From DAOTXK01 sp034435395 (lineage in GTDB: Bacteria > Chloroflexota > Anaerolineae > Aggregatilineales > Ch27): a stretch of 13,438 nucleotides of DNA. The notes below the pieces were generated by a model. The model made no database searches, was not told where the DNA came from, and saw only the letters and a list, made by a program, of their open reading frames with translations. The DNA lies in contig DAOTXK010000378.1 of the NCBI GenBank assembly GCA_034435395.1, forward strand, positions 1-13,438. The letters are read 5' to 3'. Shown here one piece after another: positions 1-6,552 of the stretch. The stretch's first letter is position 1; the number at the start of each line of letters is the position of its first letter. Both the position numbers and the translations under genes were made by a program.

Positions 1-2
1 AT

Positions 3-533
3 ATCACGGTCAACACCACTGCGCGTCGCCCGGTGTTTGCGGATAAAGGGCGGATTCATGTCCTGCAAAGCAACCTGAATCACGCGCGCAAGCGGTTTGC
101 CCTGTTGTGCGCGGCGTATGTGATCCTGCCCGATCATTTTCACTGGGTGATTTATCCCACCGAAGCCGGGTTTGAGGATTTTGCCATCAAGGAGATTCGT
201 AAGGGGGGCCGCTCCGCCAGGGACCCGGCGGCCTATTATCTGCCCCACATCGTGGAAGAGGTCAAACGCCGGACCGCCCAGGCCATCCTGCGGGTGGCTC
301 GTTCCCTGCCAGAGCAGTTATGGCAGTCGGGCTTCTGGGATCGCCCGGTCATGGACCTGCGCAAGCTGCCCGGCGTGATCGACTACATTCATCGGAACCC
401 TGTCCGGGCGGGCTACTGCACCCACCCGGCGGATTATCCGTTCAGCAGCTATAACGCCCTGGTGCACGACCATCCCCACATCGTCGTGCTGGACCGGGCC
501 GTCTGGGAGAACCTGAACATCTCACCAGCCTGA
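3..533 (+). CDS. REP-associated tyrosine transposase (RAYT / Y1 IS200-like), 5' end outside window
   Basis: The frame is open from the window edge, so the true start lies upstream; the GTG at 33 is only an internal codon. RAYTs are single-copy, usually domesticated relatives of IS200/IS605 transposases that nick single-stranded DNA at REP palindromes. The HUH metal-binding motif is visible as PDHFHW, with the two His codons at 135-137 and 141-143. Further on, LWQSGFWDR (about 321-347), DYIHRNPVRAG and DYPFSSY match the conserved C-terminal core. The Tyr of DYIHRNPV aligns, from memory, with the nucleophilic Tyr of E. coli YafM/TnpA-REP. Between the FAIKEIRK helix and LWQ there is a segment longer than in the E. 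coli protein. The gene converges on the phosphomannomutase gene with a 16-base gap. Family assignment is firm; activity is unknown. Confidence 0.88.
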   Translation: MTVNTTARRPVFADKGRIHVLQSNLNHARKRFALLCAAYVILPDHFHWVIYPTEAGFEDFAIKEIRKGGRSARDPAAYYLPHIVEEVKRRTAQAILRVARSLPEQLWQSGFWDRPVMDLRKLPGVIDYIHRNPVRAGYCTHPADYPFSSYNALVHDHPHIVVLDRAVWENLNISPA

Positions 534-534
534 G

Positions 535-550
535 GCCAGGGGCCGCTGGC
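535..550. repeat. short palindrome between convergent genes
   Basis: GCCAG (535-539) and CTGGC (546-550) can pair around a six-base GGGCCG loop, directly after the transposase stop codon and touching the stop codon of the convergent mutase gene. No T-run follows on either strand, so it is not a convincing intrinsic terminator. It could be a weak bidirectional terminator or a remnant REP-like palindrome beside the transposase. Only one copy is in the window, so it cannot be tested here. Confidence 0.25.
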
Positions 551-1971
551 TAGCGATCGAAGGCCTCGATTTGCTCTCGTAGTGCCGTGCGGTCCACCTG
601 TGGGAAGTCGTCCAGCAAGCGGTCAAAGCGTTTCATATATTCGACGAGCGCCTGCCGGGTGTACGCTTCAAAGCGCATGGTGATGGCGGGTTGCGTGTTG
701 CTGGCGCGTACCAGCCCCCAGCCCTGCTCAAAGACCGCCCGCGCACCGTCCACGGTGATGACCTCGTATTTCTCCTGAAGTTGCTGCCTGGCCGTCTCAA
801 TGATCGAGAATTTCACCTCGTCCGGCGTGGACATGATGATCTCCGGCGTGGCGACCAGCTTGGGAATCTCGGCAAACAGCTCGGAGATGGTCTTGTCGGT
901 CTTGCTGAGGATTTCCAGCACCTTGAGCGCGACCAGGGGGGCGTCGTCGAAGCCGTAATAATCCTCGCCGATGAACAGATGCCCGCTGACCTCGCCGCCG
1001 AGGGGCGAGCCGATCTCGTTCATCTTGGCTTTCATCAGGCTGTGACCCGCCTGCCACATCACCGGCACGCCGCCGTGTTTTTTGATCTCGTCGGCCAGGG
1101 CCTGCGAGGACTTCACATCGAACACGATTTTCGCGCCGGGATGGCGGCTGAGCAGATCGCGGGCCAACAGCGCCAGCAGGCGGTCAGCGGCGATGTGATG
1201 GCCGTGATCGTCGATGATGCCGCAGCGGTCGGAGTCGCCGTCGAAGGCGATGCCCAGGTCCGCCCCATATTCGACCACGGCCCTTTCCAGGTCTTTGGTC
1301 AGGTCGGGGTCTTCGGGGTTGGGCAGGTGATGGGGGAAGGTCCCGTCTGGCTCGCAGAACAGGCAGACTACTTCCACACCGAGCGCTTCCATGACCGGCG
1401 CGACGTACACCCCGCTCAGCCCGTTGCCGGCATCCACTGCTACCTTGAGCTTGCGGCCGCCAAGCCTGACTTTGCTCTGGATGGTCGCCATGTGGCGGTG
1501 GATCATGTCCCGGTCCTGGTTGACCGCGCCGTCGCCAACCAGGAAGTCGTCGGCCTCGATCATCTGCCGCAGCGTCTGAATCTGGTCACCGTAGAGGGCC
1601 AGCTTGCCGTGCGCCAACTTGATACCGTTGTAATCAATGGGCAGGTGGCTGCCAGTGATCATGATGCCGCCGGACCGCGTGCCGTGCTGAGAGGTGGCGA
1701 AGTAGACCGTGGGCGTCAGCACTTCACCCAGGTCGGTCACCGCAACGCCGGTGGAAGCCACACCCTCGATGATGGCGGTCCGCAGCGGGGGCGAGCTTTG
1801 GCGGTTATCCGAGCCGACGTATACGCGCTCGATATGGTGCTCCCGCTGCATGTACGTGCCGTAGGCTTTGCCGACCAGGCCGGCCAGTTCTGGCGTGATA
1901 TCCGGATTGTCGCCCGTCACCGTGCCCCGGATGTCGTACTTGCGGAAAATGTGGGGGTTTACCTGTGTCAT
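550..1971 (-). CDS. phosphomannomutase/phosphoglucomutase (alpha-D-phosphohexomutase family)
   Basis: A 473-residue cytoplasmic enzyme predicted to interconvert hexose-6-phosphates and hexose-1-phosphates (mannose and/or glucose), feeding sugar-nucleotide synthesis for glycans. All four family loops are visible: N-terminal KYDIRG (11-16); the phosphoserine loop TGSHLP (106-111, catalytic Ser108); the Mg loop DGDSD (244-248); the sugar-specificity loop GEVSGH (326-331), in the GEMSGH style of AlgC-type PMM/PGM; and the phosphate-binding loop RASNTQP (422-428). Length is normal for the family. One departure is Leu110 where most members have Asn (HNP). The ATG is preceded by AGAGAGG seven bases upstream, inside the 12-base gap after glmM, so the two are co-transcribed. 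The GEMSGH-type loop argues for dual PMM/PGM specificity and against a second GlmM. Substrate preference is inferred. Confidence 0.93.
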   Translation of the reverse strand: MTQVNPHIFRKYDIRGTVTGDNPDITPELAGLVGKAYGTYMQREHHIERVYVGSDNRQSSPPLRTAIIEGVASTGVAVTDLGEVLTPTVYFATSQHGTRSGGIMITGSHLPIDYNGIKLAHGKLALYGDQIQTLRQMIEADDFLVGDGAVNQDRDMIHRHMATIQSKVRLGGRKLKVAVDAGNGLSGVYVAPVMEALGVEVVCLFCEPDGTFPHHLPNPEDPDLTKDLERAVVEYGADLGIAFDGDSDRCGIIDDHGHHIAADRLLALLARDLLSRHPGAKIVFDVKSSQALADEIKKHGGVPVMWQAGHSLMKAKMNEIGSPLGGEVSGHLFIGEDYYGFDDAPLVALKVLEILSKTDKTISELFAEIPKLVATPEIIMSTPDEVKFSIIETARQQLQEKYEVITVDGARAVFEQGWGLVRASNTQPAITMRFEAYTRQALVEYMKRFDRLLDDFPQVDRTALREQIEAFDR

Positions 1972-1983
1972 GACGGTACCTCT

Positions 1984-3423
1984 CTATGGCAAGCCCAGGT
2001 TCAGTTTCTCACCTGTGGCGCAGTCCACCAGGTCAATGTGGGGCTGGGCGGTCCGGCTGGCCTCGGCGATCAGGTAGCAAATGGCCAGCGCCCGCTCGAT
2101 CACTTCCTGTGGGGTGGATCGGGGTCCACCCTCGACCATCGCCCGCAGCAGATTAGGCTCCGTGCCGCTGTAGCGCACGTTCACGCGGCCCTGGCCGTCG
2201 AACGCCGCCAGCGTCTCGTCGATGAGCGGCTGAAGGCCAGCGATAGCTTCCAGCGGAGCCTGGCGGTCCAGGTGCGCGGAGGCGATCACCTGGGGGAAAC
2301 GGGGCACCTCGGCGGCGACGCGGTCCAACAGCCCGCGATCTTGAGCGATCAACGCGGCCACTTGCAGGCCGATGTAAATGCCGTCTCCGGCGGTGTGGTC
2401 GTCGTCCAGCAGGATGATGTGTCCTGCCTGTTCGCCGCCGAGGATGAAGCCGCCCTGGCGCATCCGCTCCATGACGTATCGGTCGCCGACCCTGGTGCGC
2501 ACCAGGGTGATGCCATACTGCTGCAGATAGTGGGCCAGGCCGCTGTTGCTCATGTCCGTGGCCACGACGGCGTTCCCCAGCAAAGTGCCCTGATGAAACA
2601 ACCGGGTCGCCAGCAGCCCCAGGATGTGGTCGCCGTCAATCAGCGTCCCGCCGGGGGTCAGGAAGATCACCCGGTCGGCGTCGCCGTCAAAGGCGATGCC
2701 CACGTCGGCATCACTGGCCCGGATCATCGCCAGCAGGGTATCGCGGTGACGGCGCACATATTCGCTGCCGCTGCGCACGTTGATGTTATCCCCGGTGGGG
2801 CTGGTTCCCAGGGCAGTCACCGCCCCGCCCAGCCGGGCGAAGGCCGCAGGGGCAATGGCGTAGGATGCGCCGTTAGCGCAGTCCAGCACGACGGACAGCC
2901 CCCGCAGGGCATCCGGCTCCAGTCCGGCGACCAGGTGCTCCACATACTTTTCGCAGAGTTGGGTCGCCGGGCGGACCTGGCCGAACCGCTCTACCGGCCG
3001 GCTGTTGACCAGCGTATCGACGATGGCCGCTTCAATGGCTGCTTCAGCTTCGTCGCTCAGTTTGAAGCCATCCGCCCCGATCAGTTTGATGCCGTTCTGG
3101 TCCGCCGGGTTGTGGCTGGCCGAGATCACGATGCCCAGGCTGTAGCCCAGAACGCGGGTCAGATGGGCGATGCCGGGCGTGGGGATCACGCCGAGGTCGT
3201 CGGCGGTGATCCCTTCGGCGGCCAGCCCGGCCAGCAGGGCATGGGTGATCTGGGGGCCGCTGGGGCGGGTATCCCGCCCGATCAGGACTGATGGGCTGTT
3301 GTCGTGTCGGCGCAGCCAGCCGCCAATGGCCCGACCGAGGGCCAGGATGGTCGCTGGGGCCAGGGGATGGACTCCAGCGATGCCGCGGATGCCGTCGGTG
3401 CCAAAGTGTATGGGGTCGGTCAT
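1984..3423 (-). CDS. glmM: phosphoglucosamine mutase GlmM
   Basis: Converts glucosamine-6-phosphate to glucosamine-1-phosphate, the step before GlmU makes UDP-GlcNAc for peptidoglycan. The 479-residue protein shows the GlmM signatures in order: FGTDGIRG (7-14), the phosphoserine loop SASHNPADQNG (101-111; Ser103 is the phosphorylated residue), the Mg loop DGDAD (246-250), the specificity loop GGEQAGH (329-335), and the phosphate loop RYSGTEPN (417-424). GEQAGH with SGTEP, compared with GEVSGH and SNTQP in the neighbouring paralogue, separates GlmM from PMM/PGM. It is about 30 residues longer than typical GlmM, mostly a C-terminal tail after the phosphate-binding domain. The ATG start has GAGG about six bases upstream. 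It lies 36 bases after the unrecognised 189-residue gene and 12 bases before the second mutase. Confidence 0.95.
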   Translation of the reverse strand: MTDPIHFGTDGIRGIAGVHPLAPATILALGRAIGGWLRRHDNSPSVLIGRDTRPSGPQITHALLAGLAAEGITADDLGVIPTPGIAHLTRVLGYSLGIVISASHNPADQNGIKLIGADGFKLSDEAEAAIEAAIVDTLVNSRPVERFGQVRPATQLCEKYVEHLVAGLEPDALRGLSVVLDCANGASYAIAPAAFARLGGAVTALGTSPTGDNINVRSGSEYVRRHRDTLLAMIRASDADVGIAFDGDADRVIFLTPGGTLIDGDHILGLLATRLFHQGTLLGNAVVATDMSNSGLAHYLQQYGITLVRTRVGDRYVMERMRQGGFILGGEQAGHIILLDDDHTAGDGIYIGLQVAALIAQDRGLLDRVAAEVPRFPQVIASAHLDRQAPLEAIAGLQPLIDETLAAFDGQGRVNVRYSGTEPNLLRAMVEGGPRSTPQEVIERALAICYLIAEASRTAQPHIDLVDCATGEKLNLGLP

Positions 3424-3459
3424 GAAGCCCTCGTTCTGTGATGCTCCGGTCGGATACCG

Positions 3460-4029
3460 TTATTGGTCAGGATGGTCCCGGTTTAGTTCCCGCACCACGC
3501 GCGGATACAGGTCCTGGCAGGCCTCCAGCAGGGTCGGACCCTGGCCGCGCACGGTCAGCCCTTCCAGATGAGCGATCAGGCGCGCTTGCAGGCGCGCTTC
3601 CGGCTCGTGGAGCGGGTGGTAGGTGACCAGCAGCGTGACCACAGCGGCTTTCTCTCCGGCGGCTCCCAGGCTGGTGAGCCGGTCGAGGAGCGTCTGTTCA
3701 GCGCTGGTAAACCAGCAGTCCGGCGCGTAGGCCCGCGGCGCGCGCCGGGCGGCGATGGCGTCCGGGAAGATACGGTAGGTGCCCTCAATGCGCTGCCACA
3801 GGACGAGCAGCGCCTCCCCGGCGGTGGCCAGGCCGTTGACCCGCTCCACATTGTGAATCCAGTTGAACTGGGCCATCCAGGGCGCATCCACCCCGTGCGA
3901 GTTCCAGCCGAAGTGAAGCATGGCCGTCTGACGGGTGTGCAGGGAGACATAGTCGGCGGTGGCTTCCCAGGCGCGCCACAAGTCAGCCGGGCGCGGGATT
4001 TGCACAGTGTCTAGCAGGTTTGTGGGCAT
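3460..4029 (-). CDS. unrecognised 189-residue protein in the Clp-glmM cluster
   Basis: I do not recognise this family. It is clearly a gene: ATG start with GGAG seven bases upstream, open for 570 bases, in line between the Clp ATPase (36 bases upstream) and glmM (36 bases downstream). The predicted protein has no signal peptide or membrane segment, so it is probably cytoplasmic. The N-terminal half is rich in Trp (18, 21, 42, 51, 57, 78, 106) and looks mostly helical, with a His/Trp-dense patch LHFGWNSHG (38-46). A basic Ala/Arg stretch lies at 92-100. The C-terminal third contains a strand-like segment AVVTLLVTYH (129-138), then two helices ending in LYPRVVREL (174-182). No catalytic motif is evident. 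Its position suggests a partner or substrate adaptor of the Clp ATPase, or a helper in sugar-phosphate metabolism; both ideas rest on location only. Confidence 0.8.
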   Translation of the reverse strand: MPTNLLDTVQIPRPADLWRAWEATADYVSLHTRQTAMLHFGWNSHGVDAPWMAQFNWIHNVERVNGLATAGEALLVLWQRIEGTYRIFPDAIAARRAPRAYAPDCWFTSAEQTLLDRLTSLGAAGEKAAVVTLLVTYHPLHEPEARLQARLIAHLEGLTVRGQGPTLLEACQDLYPRVVRELNRDHPDQ

Positions 4030-4065
4030 GGTCCGTCTCCAGGCCGGCTGGCGACTAGCGGGCCA

Positions 4066-6315
4066 TCACGGCTTCAGCATTTTGAAGGTCAGCCCAGTTT
4101 TGTCCGCGCTGATCCGGACGGTGGTGCCCACCTTGGGATTTTCCTGCAACAGAAAGTCGGCCAGAGGCTCGCGCAGGTTCTGCCGGATGATGCGGCGCAG
4201 GGGCCGCGCGCCCCATTCCGGGTGGTCGTTTTGTCTCAGCATCCAGGTCTTGGCCCGGTCGGTGAATTCCAGCGTCAGGCCTCGCGCTGCCGCCAGCATG
4301 TTTTCCTTGTGGAGCATCAGGTCCAGAATCTGGCGCAGGTGTTCGTCGCTGAGCGGGTGGAAGATCACGATCTCGTCCATACGGTTGAGAAACTCCGGGC
4401 GGAAGTGATCGTTCACCGCGTCCATGACGGCCTCCCGTATCGCCTCGGTGATCGTTGTCGTCTGGAGGTATTCCGCCCCCAGGTTGCTGGTCATGATGAT
4501 CACCGTCTCGCTGAAGTTGGCGACGTTGCCTCGGCCATCGGTCAGGCGGCCTTCTTCCAGCACTTGCAGCAGAATGTCCACCACACGGGGATGGGCTTTC
4601 TCCACCTCGTCAAACAGCACAATGATGTATGGCTGCTGGCGGACGCGCTCGGTGAGCTGCCCGCCGGCCTCGCTATCCACGTAACCGGAAGGCGAGCCTA
4701 GCAGGCGGTTGACGGTCGATTCATTCTGGAACTCGCTCATGTCGAGCTGGAGCATGGCATCCTCGTCGCCGAACATAAACTCGGCCAGCGCCTTGGCCAG
4801 CTCCGTCTTGCCGACGCCGGTCGGGCCGAGGAACAGGAAGCCGCCGATGGGGCGCTTTTTATCCTTCAGGCCGACACGCGCCGTCTTAACCGCCCGGCTG
4901 ACGGCCATCACAGCCTCGTCCTGTCCGATGATGCGCTCGTGCAGGTGCGCGACCATCTGGGCGTAGCGGGTGCGCTCATCGTCGCCCAGTTTGCTGACCG
5001 GCACGCCCGTCATCTGGCTGGCGGCGAGCGTGACATCCTCGGCGTCGAGCCTGTTGTCGGGCATGTCCGGCTTGAAGGCCAGGTGCTTCTGCGTGCTCAT
5101 GTCGACCAGCGCCGCCGCCCGGTGGAGGAGGTTTTCCGCGCTGCGGGGCAGGGGGGTGGCGGACAGGTAACGGTTGGCCAGCGAGGCGGCGATCGTCAGG
5201 GCTTCATCGTCGACGGTGATGGCATAGACCGACTCCAGTTGGGGCTTGAGCGTCCGCAGGATTTGGACCGTTTCTTTTTCGCTGGGGGCTTCCACGCGCA
5301 GGCGCTGGCTGTTCTCATGGATCGCGCCGATCGGTTCCAGCCGCTCCCGATATTCCATTTCTGTGGTGGTGCAGATGATCACCGGACTGGTCCCCAGGAA
5401 GGCCTTTTGCAGGTCGGGCGCGGCCTTGGGGAACTGCGCCTTAAGCGGGCCGCCGAAAAACCGGTGTACCTGCGGCACGAACAGGATGCCGCCCCCGGCC
5501 CGGTTGATGCCCGCCCGGATGGCCTGCACCGGATTATCCAGCAGGGCCGCCTCATCCACCTGGACCAGCGACGTAAGGTCGGCAGGGCCTTTGTTGTCGG
5601 CCATCAGCAGGGCCAGGCTGTAGGCCAGGGTGCGCTTGCCGACACCCTCCGGCCCGACAAGCACCACATGGCGGCTGATTTTCTGGGAGAGCATGTTGAT
5701 CAGGTCGCGCAGCAGTTCTTCCCGCAGGAAGACCTCGCGCCTCTCACCGGCTCTGGCCAGGGCCACGTAATCGACCACGGTGCCGCTGCCCTGGCCGGGC
5801 ATCCGGGCTGTTTGGGCGGCCTTGCCGTCTTTGCCCGGCACCCGACCGCTCATCAGGTCTTCAATAGACTGCGGCGTGATGCCGTATTGCCGCAGGATGC
5901 CGCCGGTTCCCAGGCGTTTTTCGCTCATGGCCGCCAGCAGGTGATCGGTCCCGATCCACACTTCGTTGCAGTTCTGGGCGATGGTCAGCGCTTCGTCCAG
6001 GGCGATGATCATCTGGCGGGACAGCTCCACCTGTTTGTTGTCCAGCGTGGCCATGGTCAGGTCGCCCGGCAGGTCACGGCGGCTTTCCACGGCCAGCCGG
6101 ACCTGCCGCTCCAGGCGGGCCAGGTCGAGGTTCTGGACGGCGGCGAATCGTTGCAGCACGCTGTAACCCGGCGTATCGGTGGCCTGAAGGATGGCCAGCA
6201 GCGCCATTTCCGGGAAGATATTTTTCTTACGATAGCGGTCCATCAACTTAACCGCATCGTTCATCACGGCGAGGGTGTCTTTCGCCAGGAGATTAGGATT
6301 CAGAGTCGAAGTCAT
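4066..6315 (-). CDS. Clp/Hsp100 family AAA+ ATPase with degenerate first ATPase domain
   Basis: A 749-residue ring-forming unfoldase/disaggregase relative. Order: two Clp_N-type helical repeats (about 5-75 and 90-157); AAA-1 (about 195-400); AAA-2 (about 455-660); C-terminal small domain with sensor-2 GARPL (702-706). AAA-2 is complete: Walker A GPTGVGKT (497-504), Walker B with Asp569-Glu570, pore-loop Tyr545, sensor-1 MTSN (608-611), arginine finger Arg645. AAA-1 keeps a P-loop (GPEGVGKRT, 221-229) but reads FVPQVH (279-284) at Walker B, so both acids are missing; the usual KYRG pore loop and RRF finger segment are also absent. There is no ClpB coiled-coil middle domain and no IGF/IGL-type ClpP loop before FRPEFLNR. 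I chose the ATG at 6315, with GAGG eight bases upstream and the Clp_N fold starting at once. The reading frame continues to a TTG at 6453, but that gives an unlike extension. It is probably the first gene of the cluster. Confidence 0.92.
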   Translation of the reverse strand: MTSTLNPNLLAKDTLAVMNDAVKLMDRYRKKNIFPEMALLAILQATDTPGYSVLQRFAAVQNLDLARLERQVRLAVESRRDLPGDLTMATLDNKQVELSRQMIIALDEALTIAQNCNEVWIGTDHLLAAMSEKRLGTGGILRQYGITPQSIEDLMSGRVPGKDGKAAQTARMPGQGSGTVVDYVALARAGERREVFLREELLRDLINMLSQKISRHVVLVGPEGVGKRTLAYSLALLMADNKGPADLTSLVQVDEAALLDNPVQAIRAGINRAGGGILFVPQVHRFFGGPLKAQFPKAAPDLQKAFLGTSPVIICTTTEMEYRERLEPIGAIHENSQRLRVEAPSEKETVQILRTLKPQLESVYAITVDDEALTIAASLANRYLSATPLPRSAENLLHRAAALVDMSTQKHLAFKPDMPDNRLDAEDVTLAASQMTGVPVSKLGDDERTRYAQMVAHLHERIIGQDEAVMAVSRAVKTARVGLKDKKRPIGGFLFLGPTGVGKTELAKALAEFMFGDEDAMLQLDMSEFQNESTVNRLLGSPSGYVDSEAGGQLTERVRQQPYIIVLFDEVEKAHPRVVDILLQVLEEGRLTDGRGNVANFSETVIIMTSNLGAEYLQTTTITEAIREAVMDAVNDHFRPEFLNRMDEIVIFHPLSDEHLRQILDLMLHKENMLAAARGLTLEFTDRAKTWMLRQNDHPEWGARPLRRIIRQNLREPLADFLLQENPKVGTTVRISADKTGLTFKMLKP

Positions 6316-6537
6316 GAAGCGATCCTCAATACTCTTGTTCAGGCCCACCATCACCCGCCTGGTGTGCCCGTTTTTGGAGCCTGCCGGGACGAGGCGCTGG
6401 ACGACCCAGCCAACGGACGGCTGGCCCGGCGGCTGAGGGCGTTTTCCTTCCAACCGGTTTCCGCCACTGTTATTCTACTCCATCCCCGGCTTCTCATGCT
6501 AAGCGCCCCGGTCGGGTTTGCCAGCCTCAGTCGTTCC

Positions 6538-6546
6538 AGTATAACA
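6538..6546 (-). promoter_or_regulatory. candidate extended -10 promoter for the Clp cluster
   Basis: On the minus strand this reads TGTTATACT, an extended -10 (TG, one base, TATACT), just downstream of the GH3 stop codon. The mreB promoter has the same form (TGTTATAAT). No good -35 is seen 17 bases upstream, which is acceptable for an extended -10. Transcription from here would give a leader of about 215 bases before the Clp ATG at 6315. That leader contains a perfect 6-bp hairpin (6406-6411 with 6419-6424). Read-through from the GH3 gene is an alternative. Confidence 0.4.
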
Positions 6547-6552
6547 CAGCGC

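Noticed and set aside
691..3291. An 866-codon open frame on the plus strand opposite glmM and the PMM/PGM gene
   Set aside because: It lies codon-on-codon opposite both genes, which share a frame. In that register a stop appears only where the sense gene uses TTA, CTA or TCA, which are rare at this GC content. The product has no recognisable domain, and the minus-strand proteins are unmistakable.
4066..6315. Calling the ATPase ClpB or ClpC outright
   Set aside because: It lacks the ClpB middle domain and the ClpC/ClpA ClpP-docking tripeptide, and AAA-1 is degenerate, so either name would mislead.
6316..6453. In-frame N-terminal extension of the Clp protein from TTG at 6453
   Set aside because: The extension is Pro/Arg-rich and unlike any Clp N-terminus, while the ATG at 6315 has a proper ribosome binding site and starts just before the Clp_N repeat. 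It is kept only as a minor alternative.
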